9,139 bases of DNA from Veillonellaceae bacterium UBA5809 (lineage in GTDB: Bacteria > Bacillota > Negativicutes > Veillonellales > Dialisteraceae). Of the stretch, positions 1 through 6,408 are shown piece after piece. The notes beneath the pieces were generated by a model, which made no database searches, was not told the origin of the DNA, and saw nothing but the letters and a program-made list of their open reading frames with translations. The stretch is taken from positions 1 to 9,139 of the forward strand of contig DIDD01000030.1 of NCBI GenBank assembly GCA_002417965.1, in the 5' to 3' direction. Positions within the stretch are counted from its first letter, which is position 1. Every line of letters begins with the position of its first letter. The translations under genes and the position numbers were made by a program.

Positions 1-255
1 AATATTGAAACCGTTCTCAGCCATAACAATGATGAAACACTGGCAGCTATCGATACCCGGCTGGAAAAACTGCAGACACAGCTTGTAAAACTGGCAAGTT
101 CCAAGGCTGGCTACGACGATGTTGCCGAAGAAATCTACCACCTGCGTGAACAAAAACAGCAAGCACTGGCGAAAAGTGCCAATCAGGATGAAATCCGCAG
201 CCGCATAGATGATATGACTGCCTTCCTAAAAACACAATCCACTGCCATTACCCAG
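1..255 (+). pseudogene. Large serine recombinase, coiled-coil fragment (left part of a split gene, open at window edge)
   Basis: Frame 1 is open from the first base and reads NIETVLSHNNDETLAAIDTR, followed by a Glu/Lys/Gln-rich helical stretch ending RIDDMTAFLKTQSTAITQ. This is the long coiled-coil region that follows the zinc-ribbon of large serine recombinases (resolvase/invertase superfamily, phage and conjugative-element integrases of Bacillota). In that family the next residues are of the type (F/Y)DExLVRxLIxxVTV, but here the similarity stops after the Gln codon at 253-255 and the frame runs on into a metallopeptidase. The missing tail is found 2.3 kb away at 2564-2671. The catalytic N-terminus lies outside the window, so it cannot be said whether the rest is intact. 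A recombinase lacking its C-terminal tail is probably inactive or altered (inference). Confidence 0.8.
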
Positions 256-957
256 CTTGACATTGGGTCTTATGTCATTTCCTATGAATTGGAACGAAAA
301 GCCGTAAAAAATATTAATCTGCGAATTCGCAGCAATGAAACGATTTACGTATCAGCCAATCCTCATATTCCACAAAACCGCATTGACGCTTTTCTAATAG
401 ATCAAAGAAATTTTATCCTGCGTTCCCTAAAACAAATCCGTCACTATGGCCAGGCCCATCGTCAATGCGTGCTTGTCGATGGTTCCGCACTCTGTATTGC
501 CGGCAAAACAGTTACCTTAGCAGTTTTTCCTGGCAAACCAAGCCGTATGTGGATTAAAAATGATATATTGTACATGACAGCACCTGCTGATGACAGTACC
601 AGCGGACTGCGCTTATACCGCCGTTTTCTTGCTGCCGAAGCAGCAATACTCTTTCCGCAGAGCTTGCAGCGTATGCACAGACTCATTGCTCCATATGGAG
701 TATCTATGCCGGCATTTCATCAGCGCATTATGAAATCCCGTTGGGGCTCCTGTATGCCATATAAACAGAGTCTGACATTAAACACATATTTAGCCGTTAT
801 GCCAGAGACCTGCATTGATCAAGTAGTCCTCCACGAGCTTTGCCATCTTATTCATCCAAATCATTCCACTTCGTTTTATGCACTTTTAACACATCTTATG
901 CCGGATTGGAAAACACGCCGGCAGTCCATGGAGCACTACATCTCTTATTGCATTTAA
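214..957 (+). CDS. YgjP-like M48-type zinc metallopeptidase, fused in frame to recombinase remnant
   Basis: Residues 207-211 (counted from the ATG at 214) are HELCH, with a third zinc ligand candidate His217 in HPNHS and an upstream RWGSC motif at 176-180. This is the signature of the YgjP/DUF45 family of predicted cytoplasmic zinc peptidases; the physiological substrate is not established. The family-like N-terminus starts only at about codon 16 (IGSYVISYELERKAVKNINL). The preceding residues belong to the serine recombinase, and the frame is open back to base 1 without a stop. The ATG at 214 has no convincing ribosome-binding site and is an internal Met of the recombinase. The protein is therefore made either as a recombinase-peptidase fusion or by weak internal initiation. 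Its original start was probably replaced at the junction near 256. A strong terminator follows at once. The family is confident; the start is not. Confidence 0.8.
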   Translation: MTAFLKTQSTAITQLDIGSYVISYELERKAVKNINLRIRSNETIYVSANPHIPQNRIDAFLIDQRNFILRSLKQIRHYGQAHRQCVLVDGSALCIAGKTVTLAVFPGKPSRMWIKNDILYMTAPADDSTSGLRLYRRFLAAEAAILFPQSLQRMHRLIAPYGVSMPAFHQRIMKSRWGSCMPYKQSLTLNTYLAVMPETCIDQVVLHELCHLIHPNHSTSFYALLTHLMPDWKTRRQSMEHYISYCI

Positions 958-963
958 ATATAC

Positions 964-1005
964 AACGGCTCCGAAGGTACATGCGAGTATCTCGGAGCCG
1001 TTTTT
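964..1005 (+). terminator. Intrinsic terminator of the metallopeptidase gene
   Basis: An 11-bp perfect stem (AACGGCTCCGA at 964-974 and its complement at 992-1002) with a 17-nt loop leads into a run of five T at 1001-1005. It lies seven bases after the stop codon of the metallopeptidase gene. The other strand has no matching U-run, so it acts on plus-strand transcripts only. Confidence 0.8.
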
Positions 1006-1029
1006 GTCCATAATATAGGAATTCTTTCA

Positions 1030-1899
1030 TTATTTCGGTTCGATATGAATAGTCGGGTCACACGGACCATACTGATGATGCAGGGAAATTTCCACGGCAT
1101 CAGAAATAGCGTGAGCCTGATATACTGGCAGTTTTCTATCCACTTCCAGATGAAAATCCATGACCGTCGTTTCGCCAACGATACGTGTACGCAGATGATG
1201 ATATCCCATCACGCCGGGATTATCCAGAATAATTCGCCCAATGCGCCGTTCTTCAATTTCACTTAAAGACGCGTCCGTCAATTCATCATAACTCTGGCGG
1301 CACATTTTATAGCCCACACGAAGAATCCCGCCGGCAACCATACAGGCAATCATCGGATCAACCCATGTCCAGCCCGTAATCTGAATCAGTGCAACGCCGG
1401 TCATGACCGCCGCGGAAGTCCATACGTCAGCACGCAGGTGCATGCCATCTGCCTTCAAGGCTTCCGATTTGGTTTGTTTGCCGACACTGTACAAGCGCTG
1501 GGATACGACAGCGTTAATCAGACTGGAAACGGCCATGATACCGATTGCCAGATAGAGATTCTCCTGCGGCTCCTGCGGCGTCAAAAATTTACTGATAGCC
1601 TCATAAAAAATTAAGAAAGCCGCAACAATCATAAGCAATGATTCGAATGCCGCCGATACATTTTCTACCTTGCCATGCCCGTAATCATGATCGGCATCCG
1701 GCGGTGCTGCAGCCTTTTTTACTGCAAGGCATGCGATAACCGAGGCCAACAAATCCACCCCGGAGTGAATCCCTTCAGATATAATACTGACTGTTCCGGT
1801 AGAAATCCCAACCGCCAGCTTGCCGGCAACCAGAAGGCCGTTGCTGATAACAGATAACCGTGCCGTACGATGTTTTAGTTGATTTTCATTCTGTGACAT
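1030..1899 (-). CDS. Cation diffusion facilitator, divalent metal efflux (CzcD/FieF type)
   Basis: This 289-residue inner-membrane protein has the usual length of small CDF exporters: six hydrophobic segments (roughly residues 13-33, 40-60, 82-102, 114-134, 160-178, 181-199) and a C-terminal cytoplasmic domain ending in HIEPK. The transport-site residues by alignment with FieF are His45 and Asp49 in SEGIHSGVDLLAS and His154 and Asp158 in HLRADVWTS. This is an H-D-H-D set, where FieF has D-D-H-D. CDF proteins exchange metal ions for protons and lower cytoplasmic Zn, Co, Ni, Cd or Fe. AAGGAG sits 8 nt before the ATG, which fixes the start. The leader carries a NiCo riboswitch, so Ni(II)/Co(II) efflux is the most likely role (inference); the residue set alone would suggest zinc. 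Confidence 0.9.
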   Translation of the reverse strand: MSQNENQLKHRTARLSVISNGLLVAGKLAVGISTGTVSIISEGIHSGVDLLASVIACLAVKKAAAPPDADHDYGHGKVENVSAAFESLLMIVAAFLIFYEAISKFLTPQEPQENLYLAIGIMAVSSLINAVVSQRLYSVGKQTKSEALKADGMHLRADVWTSAAVMTGVALIQITGWTWVDPMIACMVAGGILRVGYKMCRQSYDELTDASLSEIEERRIGRIILDNPGVMGYHHLRTRIVGETTVMDFHLEVDRKLPVYQAHAISDAVEISLHHQYGPCDPTIHIEPK

Positions 1900-1985
1900 A
1901 CTTATCGCTCCTTATATCATATTGAAATGATTGAACTTTCCACGATAAAACCACAGGACATGGCGTTACAGCAAGAAACTATAAC

Positions 1986-2031
1986 AAAAAAATAACCTGT
2001 GGAACCGTAGTATATATGAGTCCCACAAGTT
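1986..2031 (-). terminator. Riboswitch-controlled intrinsic terminator before the CDF gene
   Basis: On the minus strand AACTTGTGGGACT (2031-2019) pairs along all 13 positions, including G-U pairs, with GGTTCCACAGGTT (2006-1994). A run of seven U follows (1992-1986). The 5' arm includes the conserved TGTGGGAC of the NiCo aptamer, so aptamer and terminator cannot form together. Metal binding should free transcription (an ON switch), as known for this riboswitch class. Confidence 0.82.
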
Positions 2032-2083
2032 ATTCTAACCTGTTGCTTGCGCCCGGCTGAAAATCAGCCTGTTCATTACCTAT
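2011..2083 (-). promoter_or_regulatory. NiCo (czcD) riboswitch aptamer
   Basis: Read on the minus strand, the conserved blocks of the NiCo four-way junction occur in order: ACAGGC (2072-2067 region), P2 hairpin GGCTGA-TTT-TCAGCC, CCGGGC, a short P3 GC-GCAA-GC, GCAACAG, P4 hairpin ACAGGTTA-GAA-TAACTTGT, then TGTGGGAC. The P1 pairing is weak: ATGA/TCAT, with AT-rich outer pairs only if transcription starts far enough upstream. NiCo riboswitches bind Co(II)/Ni(II) cooperatively and mostly control CDF exporters. Here one precedes a CDF gene and overlaps an intrinsic terminator. The call rests on remembered consensus blocks; a covariance-model search would settle it. Confidence 0.85.
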
Positions 2084-2112
2084 ATATTATCATTTATATT
2101 CTCACTTGTAAA
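2084..2112 (-). promoter_or_regulatory. Sigma-A-type promoter of the CDF gene
   Basis: On the minus strand TTTACA (2112-2107) and TAATAT (2089-2084) are separated by 17 bp. The predicted start is near 2077-2080, immediately before the first conserved block of the riboswitch. This gives a leader of about 180 nt before the ATG at 1899. Confidence 0.6.
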
Positions 2113-2130
2113 TATATTGAGAATATAAAT
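2092..2130. repeat. 13-bp perfect inverted repeat around the CDF promoter -35 element
   Basis: ATTTATATTCTCA (2092-2104) and TGAGAATATAAAT (2118-2130) are exact inverted copies separated by 13 bp. The -35 hexamer lies in the spacer, and the left arm covers most of the -35/-10 spacing. The position suits a repressor operator. No regulator gene for it is visible in the window apart from arsR, whose own palindrome has a different sequence. Confidence 0.6.
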
Positions 2131-2168
2131 AAGTCATGCTATTTATTCGTACTTGTAGTATAAAAAAA

Positions 2169-2566
2169 CTACAGCTCGCCTGTCGGCCTTTTTTCCAACA
2201 GCACCGGCTTTCCTTTCTGAAAGGTGAGTACAAAAACATTCTTTATCGCATCATGATTAGTATCCAGGCTTATTTTACCCGTTACTCCCTCAAAATCAAT
2301 AGTTTTTCCTAATTCTACCGCAACACTTCGAGGATCACCGGACTTACTTCTTTTGATAGCTTCGGCAGTCATCATAAGAGAATCATATCCCAAAGCTGCA
2401 TAGCTATCCGGCCATTCTCCATATTTTCCGTAATATGCTTCTGCAAATTCCTCCGATAATTTTTCTTTTGTGTCATTGGCGTAATGATCTGTATAAAATA
2501 GGTTCGTCAAATATGACGAATCAATTTCTCTGGCCATTCGAACACCATTCCAGCCATCCGGGCCAG
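2169..2566 (-). pseudogene. LivK-type branched-chain amino-acid ABC transporter binding protein, 3' remnant
   Basis: Minus-strand reading gives GPDGWNGVRMAREIDSSYL, then a segment with YTDHYAND, KYGEWPDSYAALGYDSLMM, a DFEGVTGKISLD motif and FQKGKPVLLEK before the stop at 2169. These are the closing segments of periplasmic/lipid-anchored binding proteins of the LivJ/LivK family (Peripla_BP_6), which capture Leu/Ile/Val or related ligands for an ABC importer. Only about 130 of the family's 370-400 residues remain. The signal peptide and N-terminal lobe are missing, and the similarity begins exactly where the serine-recombinase tail on the other strand begins. It is therefore a truncated gene without start or ribosome-binding site. 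The Met at 2537 lies inside the conserved region and is not a real start. Confidence 0.8.
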
Positions 2567-2671
2567 TTTGATGAGCACCTCGTCCGACAGCTAATTAAGA
2601 CCATTACGGTGTTTGAGGATAGCTGTACCGTAGCATTCAAATCAGGCGTGACAGTGGATGTGGAAGAATAA
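2564..2671 (+). pseudogene. Large serine recombinase, C-terminal tail (right part of the split gene)
   Basis: From the Gln codon at 2564 the plus strand reads QFDEHLVRQLIKTITVFED and ends in VAFKSGVTVDVEE with TAA at 2669-2671. This is the characteristic last segment of the same large serine recombinase family as the fragment at 1-255. Joining ...TAITQ (to 255) with FDEHLV... (from 2567) recreates the family sequence with neither gap nor overlap. Upstream of 2564 the same frame runs antisense through the LivK remnant and has no recombinase similarity. The arsenic operon's last gene converges on it from the right, with only 32 bp between the two stop codons. Confidence 0.82.
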
Positions 2672-2703
2672 AAGCAGCACTTCATATAGATACGTAATCG
2701 TAT

Positions 2704-3759
2704 TCAAGTATTGAAATTATAATACTTTCGCCTTAAATACATTGCCGCATGAACCAGCAGAATCATAACCGGTACTTCAATCAATGGACCAATGACAGCA
2801 GTAAAAGCCTCATCCGATGCAATGCCAAATACCGCAACAGTGACTGCAATAGCTAATTCAAAATTGTTACTGGCAGCTGTGAATGCTAATGTAACCGTTT
2901 GATCGTATTGAAATTTTGCCTTATAGGAAATATAAAAACTGGCAAAAAACATAATCGTAAAATAGATCAAAAGTGGAACCGCAATACGAACAACACTGAT
3001 TGGATTATTAATGATTTCATTTCCTTTAGTCATAAACATAATAATAATGGTATATAATAATGCCATTAAAGCCAATGGTGAAATTTTAGGTATGAAGACC
3101 TGTTCATACCATTGTTTCGTTTTTGTCCGAATGAGTCCAAATCTTGTCAAAAAACCTGCAGCAAACGGAATTCCCAGATAGATTAACACACTTTCAGCCA
3201 CATCTGTCATGGATACCGTAATATTCTGTCCTCCCCAAGATATTCCCAGCCATTCCGGAATAATCGTAACAAATAAATAGATATATGCAGCATATAACAG
3301 GATCTGGAAAATAGAATTTAGTGCTACCAGCGCTGCACAATATTCATTGTCCCCATCAGCCAGTGTATTCCAGATAATGACCATTGCAATGCATCGCGCC
3401 AATCCAATAACAATTAACCCGATAGCAAAACCAGGCATATCTCTTAAAAAGAATACCGCTAAAACAAACATTAAAATAGGACCCATAATCCAATTTTGAA
3501 AGAGTGAAAATGCAAATATTTTTTTGTTATTTACTACTTTTCCGATTTCTTCATATTTAACTTTGGCAAGAGGCGGATACATCATAATGATAAGGCCTAT
3601 AGCAATCGGCCAGGATATCGTGCCTGTACTGAAACTGCTTAACGACTCGGCCAACTTGGGAAATACATATCCCCCAGTTACACCCAATGCCATAGCAATA
3701 AAAATCCACAATGTAAGAAATCGATCCAAAAATGATAACCCATGTTTTTGTATTACCAT
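2704..3759 (-). CDS. acr3: Acr3-family arsenite efflux carrier
   Basis: This is an integral membrane carrier of 351 residues from the ATG at 3759, with about ten hydrophobic helices. It belongs to the Acr3 family (bile/arsenite/riboflavin transporter superfamily), which exports As(III) across the cytoplasmic membrane. Key residues are present: the essential Cys in GLARCIAMVI (Cys123), the TAASNNFELAIA block, and the Glu in IGPLIEVPVM (Glu328). AGGAG lies 9 nt before the ATG; a GTG one codon upstream (3762) is an alternative start with 6-nt spacing. It is the last gene of arsR-arsD-arsA-acr3, 76 bp after arsA, and that gap contains a hairpin. Acr3 works alone on membrane potential and may also be energised by ArsA (inference from operon context). 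No clear terminator follows its stop. Confidence 0.93.
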   Translation of the reverse strand: MVIQKHGLSFLDRFLTLWIFIAMALGVTGGYVFPKLAESLSSFSTGTISWPIAIGLIIMMYPPLAKVKYEEIGKVVNNKKIFAFSLFQNWIMGPILMFVLAVFFLRDMPGFAIGLIVIGLARCIAMVIIWNTLADGDNEYCAALVALNSIFQILLYAAYIYLFVTIIPEWLGISWGGQNITVSMTDVAESVLIYLGIPFAAGFLTRFGLIRTKTKQWYEQVFIPKISPLALMALLYTIIIMFMTKGNEIINNPISVVRIAVPLLIYFTIMFFASFYISYKAKFQYDQTVTLAFTAASNNFELAIAVTVAVFGIASDEAFTAVIGPLIEVPVMILLVHAAMYLRRKYYNFNT

Positions 3760-3800
3760 CACATTCTTCTCCTAACTCAAATGATCTATAATCCTGCTAT

Positions 3801-3822
3801 TATTCCACTGACATGTGGAATA
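3801..3822. repeat. Hairpin in the arsA-acr3 gap
   Basis: TATTCCAC (3801-3808) and GTGGAATA (3815-3822) form an 8-bp perfect stem with a 6-nt loop. It lies between the arsA stop and the acr3 ribosome-binding site. There is no U-run on the minus-strand transcript, so it is not an ordinary terminator. It may be a processing or stability element, or chance. Confidence 0.5.
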
Positions 3823-3835
3823 TACGCTCCCGTAG

Positions 3836-5587
3836 TTATAGCAATTCCAGCAGCTTGTTACCTTTTACTTCAAATGGTTTCCACGGAATAATTGCATACT
3901 GACCATCTGATATGTTGTCGACTTCATGGATCCATTGTAATTCAGCAGTTGCTTTTGCCCTCAAAAAATCACTTTTTGTATCCGCCATCGAATAACTGGC
4001 ATTAATTACCCACCATCTGACAGCAAGCCCTGCACGCTTTAGATCATCCAATAACCGCTTTGCTTCATAAAACGGTGTGGTTTCCGCAAGTGTTACGATG
4101 ATAACTTCTGTTTCATTGGAATCTTTCAATCTGGGAAGCAATTCCTTTTCTGCATCCGAAACAGCACCACCGGAATTTTCTATCTGCTGATTGTAATTTT
4201 GGGTAGATTCCAGTAAAAGGATCGTGTGTCCTGTAGGCGCTGTATCCAGTACAACGATTTCGTCCCGGCTCTTCGCAACAATATCGGCAAAAGCACGGAA
4301 TACGGCGATTTCCTGTGTACATGGCGACCGAAGATCTTCCTTGACATATTCCAGATCATCCTCCGGCATAGTCTGGCGCGCTTTCGTAAGCACTTCTTCC
4401 TGATATTTTCTCAACTCACCTTTTTCATCGATATGGCTGACAGATATGCCTTCTTGCTGCCCTATGACAAGGTTCAAATGATCAGCAGGATCTGTGGTAG
4501 CAAGACGTACTTTTCTCCCCTTACGATGTAGGCCAAGAGCGATAGCTGCGGCGATCGTTGTCTTTCCGACTCCGCCTTTCCCCATGGTAAAGATTACTTT
4601 TTTATTTGACGCTTCAATTTCATCTACGACATCCGAAAGCGCGTACGCATCCGGACGCTGCAATGTGGCCACAGCAGTGGTATAACCAGAATACGAAAGC
4701 AGCTGTCTGACATTATCCAACCCTGTAATATTATACGCGCGCAATGGTACCATCGTGACGGACTGTTTTACCAAATTATGGGGTATCTCTTGCAATGCAG
4801 ACTGTTGTTTTTTAAATAAAGCGGTCTCTACTGCATCATTCACATCATATGTTTCCAGAAGGCCATTGATCACAAGTACTTGATTGCGAATTTCTAATGC
4901 TTCCAATTCATGGGATGCCCGCTGTGCTTCCCGGATCGGTGCCGTTTCCGGTCTGGTGACAAGAATAAGTGTTGTAAGACGGCTGTCCGCTAACGTATGA
5001 ACCGCTTTTTTATACATTTCTTTTTTATCTTCTAAGCCGGACAGCTGCCCAAGGCATGATGCACCGTGTTTGCTTTCGCTGATAAAACCGCTCCATGCAG
5101 ACGGGAGCTGGAGCATACGGAGCGTATGTCCGGTCGGTGCCGTATCAAAAATAATGTGATCGAATTTTTCTGCTTTTTCCGCATTAGTCAGAAATTCAGA
5201 AAATGCATTAAATGCCGCAATTTCCACCGTACAAGAACCGGATAATTGCTCTTCTACATTTTGAATGGCTGAATCCGGTAATTTGCCGCGATAGGCACCA
5301 ATCACTGATTCCCTGTATTCTGCAGCAGCAGTCAGCGGATCCAGATTTGCTACGACTAACCCGGGAACTTCTGCAATAGCAACACCAGCATCATTCAGCG
5401 ACACACCGAATACATCCTGCAGGTTAGAGGCCGGATCCGTACTGACAAGCAGTATCTTTTCCCCTGCATCCACCAATGCTACCGCTGTAGCACAGGCAAT
5501 AGAAGTTTTCCCAACACCGCCTTTCCCTGTAAAAAACAAGTATTTAGTTGATGCTGTTTTTACCGGATCATATAATGATATGTTCAT
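3836..5587 (-). CDS. arsA: ArsA arsenite/antimonite-stimulated ATPase
   Basis: This 583-residue protein is a tandem duplication of a GET3/ArsA ATPase domain, as in classical ArsA. P-loops GKGGVGKT are at 21-28 and 336-343, and the DTAPTGHT signal-transduction motif occurs at 148-155 and 448-455. The three metalloid-binding cysteines have counterparts: Cys119 (SGSCTVEIAAF), Cys178 (GASCLGQ) and Cys423 (SPCTQEIAVF). ArsA is a cytoplasmic ATPase that receives As(III)/Sb(III) from ArsD and drives the efflux carrier. I chose the ATG at 5587 because AAGGAGG lies 9 nt upstream and MNISLYDPVK leads straight into the family start. A TTG further up, at 5611, would include the ribosome-binding site in the coding region and overlap arsD. 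It follows arsD by 14 bp. Confidence 0.95.
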   Translation of the reverse strand: MNISLYDPVKTASTKYLFFTGKGGVGKTSIACATAVALVDAGEKILLVSTDPASNLQDVFGVSLNDAGVAIAEVPGLVVANLDPLTAAAEYRESVIGAYRGKLPDSAIQNVEEQLSGSCTVEIAAFNAFSEFLTNAEKAEKFDHIIFDTAPTGHTLRMLQLPSAWSGFISESKHGASCLGQLSGLEDKKEMYKKAVHTLADSRLTTLILVTRPETAPIREAQRASHELEALEIRNQVLVINGLLETYDVNDAVETALFKKQQSALQEIPHNLVKQSVTMVPLRAYNITGLDNVRQLLSYSGYTTAVATLQRPDAYALSDVVDEIEASNKKVIFTMGKGGVGKTTIAAAIALGLHRKGRKVRLATTDPADHLNLVIGQQEGISVSHIDEKGELRKYQEEVLTKARQTMPEDDLEYVKEDLRSPCTQEIAVFRAFADIVAKSRDEIVVLDTAPTGHTILLLESTQNYNQQIENSGGAVSDAEKELLPRLKDSNETEVIIVTLAETTPFYEAKRLLDDLKRAGLAVRWWVINASYSMADTKSDFLRAKATAELQWIHEVDNISDGQYAIIPWKPFEVKGNKLLELL

Positions 5588-5601
5588 GACTGCATTCCTC
5601 C

Positions 5602-5982
5602 TTAACAGCAACCGTCGTTCGAACCACAGTTACAGGTGGAATTCTGTGTCGTATCCGGCTTTGATTGCACTGCATCAAGATCTAACTGAAGATATTCCGC
5701 AAATTCCTTATTGGTAAGATACCCACCTTCCTTAACAATCGCACCGTCCACCATAGTGACCGGAAGTATTTCCGTTCCTTTGACATTCAATGCTGCATTG
5801 ATGATCGTATTTTGTACAAATGCCTGCGGTTCGGAAGACAAATTATGTCTTATAATATGGATCCCACTTTTTTTCAGATTTTCAACAACTGCTGCCACCC
5901 GGATCAACTCGGGATTCACGGAAGGGCCACATATCCCTGTCGAACAACACATTGCCGGATCAAAAATTTCAATTTTCTTCAT
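5602..5982 (-). CDS. arsD: ArsD arsenic metallochaperone
   Basis: ArsD binds As(III)/Sb(III) in the cytoplasm and passes it to ArsA; it is also a weak repressor in some operons. From the ATG at 5982 the protein is 126 residues and begins MKKIEIFDPAMCCSTGICG. This places Cys12, Cys13 and Cys18 at exactly the positions of the functional triad of the well-studied enterobacterial ArsD. AGGAG is 9 nt before this ATG and only 3 nt before the alternative ATG at 5988, so the shorter form is preferred. The thioredoxin-like body (LPVTMVDGAIVKEGGYLTN) is complete. The tail is cysteine-rich (CNC...GCC, Cys117, 119, 125, 126), recalling the extra vicinal Cys pairs of some ArsD proteins, though spaced differently. 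It lies 19 bp after arsR. Confidence 0.94.
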   Translation of the reverse strand: MKKIEIFDPAMCCSTGICGPSVNPELIRVAAVVENLKKSGIHIIRHNLSSEPQAFVQNTIINAALNVKGTEILPVTMVDGAIVKEGGYLTNKEFAEYLQLDLDAVQSKPDTTQNSTCNCGSNDGCC

Positions 5983-6001
5983 TATCATTCACTCCTTTAA
6001 C

Positions 6002-6343
6002 CTAATCACAACACGTATCTTTTTTCTGATGCAGCCAGATATGCAGATTGTTCATATCTTTTTGATATAATTCTATCGTCCGTAAACTGTCATACACCAA
6101 ACTATCAAGGAATTTTGGTTTGTTATCATTCCGCATCGAATAATATGCCCATTGTGCCTGCTTGCGATCTTTGACCAACCCGGCATTTTTGAGGTAGATA
6201 AGATGCCGGGATGCTTTTGCCTGTGTAATTTGCAATGTTTCCATCACATCACAAACACATAATTCCCTCTCATACAACAGATTCAAAATTCGCAGACGAG
6301 TTTCATCTGATAGTGCTTTGAATACATCTACCAATGTTTCCAT
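6002..6343 (-). CDS. arsR: ArsR/SmtB-family arsenite-responsive repressor
   Basis: This 113-residue winged-helix repressor is first in the ars operon. Residues 8-20 (FKALSDETRLRIL) are the typical family opening. The As(III)-sensing cysteines are Cys29 and Cys31 in ELCVCDV, and the recognition helix follows (about 39-54, ITQAKASRHLIYLKNAG). A further Cys pair ends the protein (Cys111-Cys112), a common extra in such proteins. AAGGAG is 3 nt and an earlier AGGAG 9 nt before the ATG. As a dimer it should bind the operator palindrome at 6361-6408 and release it when As(III) or Sb(III) binds, so the whole operon is autoregulated (family knowledge plus position). Confidence 0.95.
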   Translation of the reverse strand: METLVDVFKALSDETRLRILNLLYERELCVCDVMETLQITQAKASRHLIYLKNAGLVKDRKQAQWAYYSMRNDNKPKFLDSLVYDSLRTIELYQKDMNNLHIWLHQKKDTCCD

Positions 6344-6360
6344 GTACTCCTTCTCCTTTC

Positions 6361-6408
6361 TATATCATAATCATATAATCGTGTAAACGATTATATGATT
6401 ATGATATA
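6361..6408. promoter_or_regulatory. Probable ArsR operator: 22-bp perfect inverted repeat
   Basis: Arms at 6361-6382 and 6387-6408 are exact inverted copies with a 4-bp centre (GTAA); the inner part reads ATAATCGT/ACGATTAT. The palindrome spans from the -10 hexamer of the arsR promoter to 17 bp before the start codon, so bound protein would block transcription. It is longer than the usual 12-2-12 ArsR/SmtB operator. Confidence 0.75.

Noticed and set aside
2154..2173. Six-bp inverted repeat (TGTAGT/ACTACA) around an A/T run at the LivK stop, as a terminator
   Set aside because: The T-run lies in the loop rather than after the stem, and the stem is short and overlaps the stop codon.
2435..2563. 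Continuous plus-strand frame leading into the recombinase tail, apparently an independent 78-residue protein
   Set aside because: The part before 2564 is antisense to the LivK remnant and has no recombinase similarity or ribosome-binding site. Only the tail is meaningful.
2690..2730. Possible terminator after acr3 (AAGTATT/AATACTT, ATACG/CGTAT)
   Set aside because: The stems are 5-7 bp and AT-rich, partly inside the coding region, with no U-run after them.
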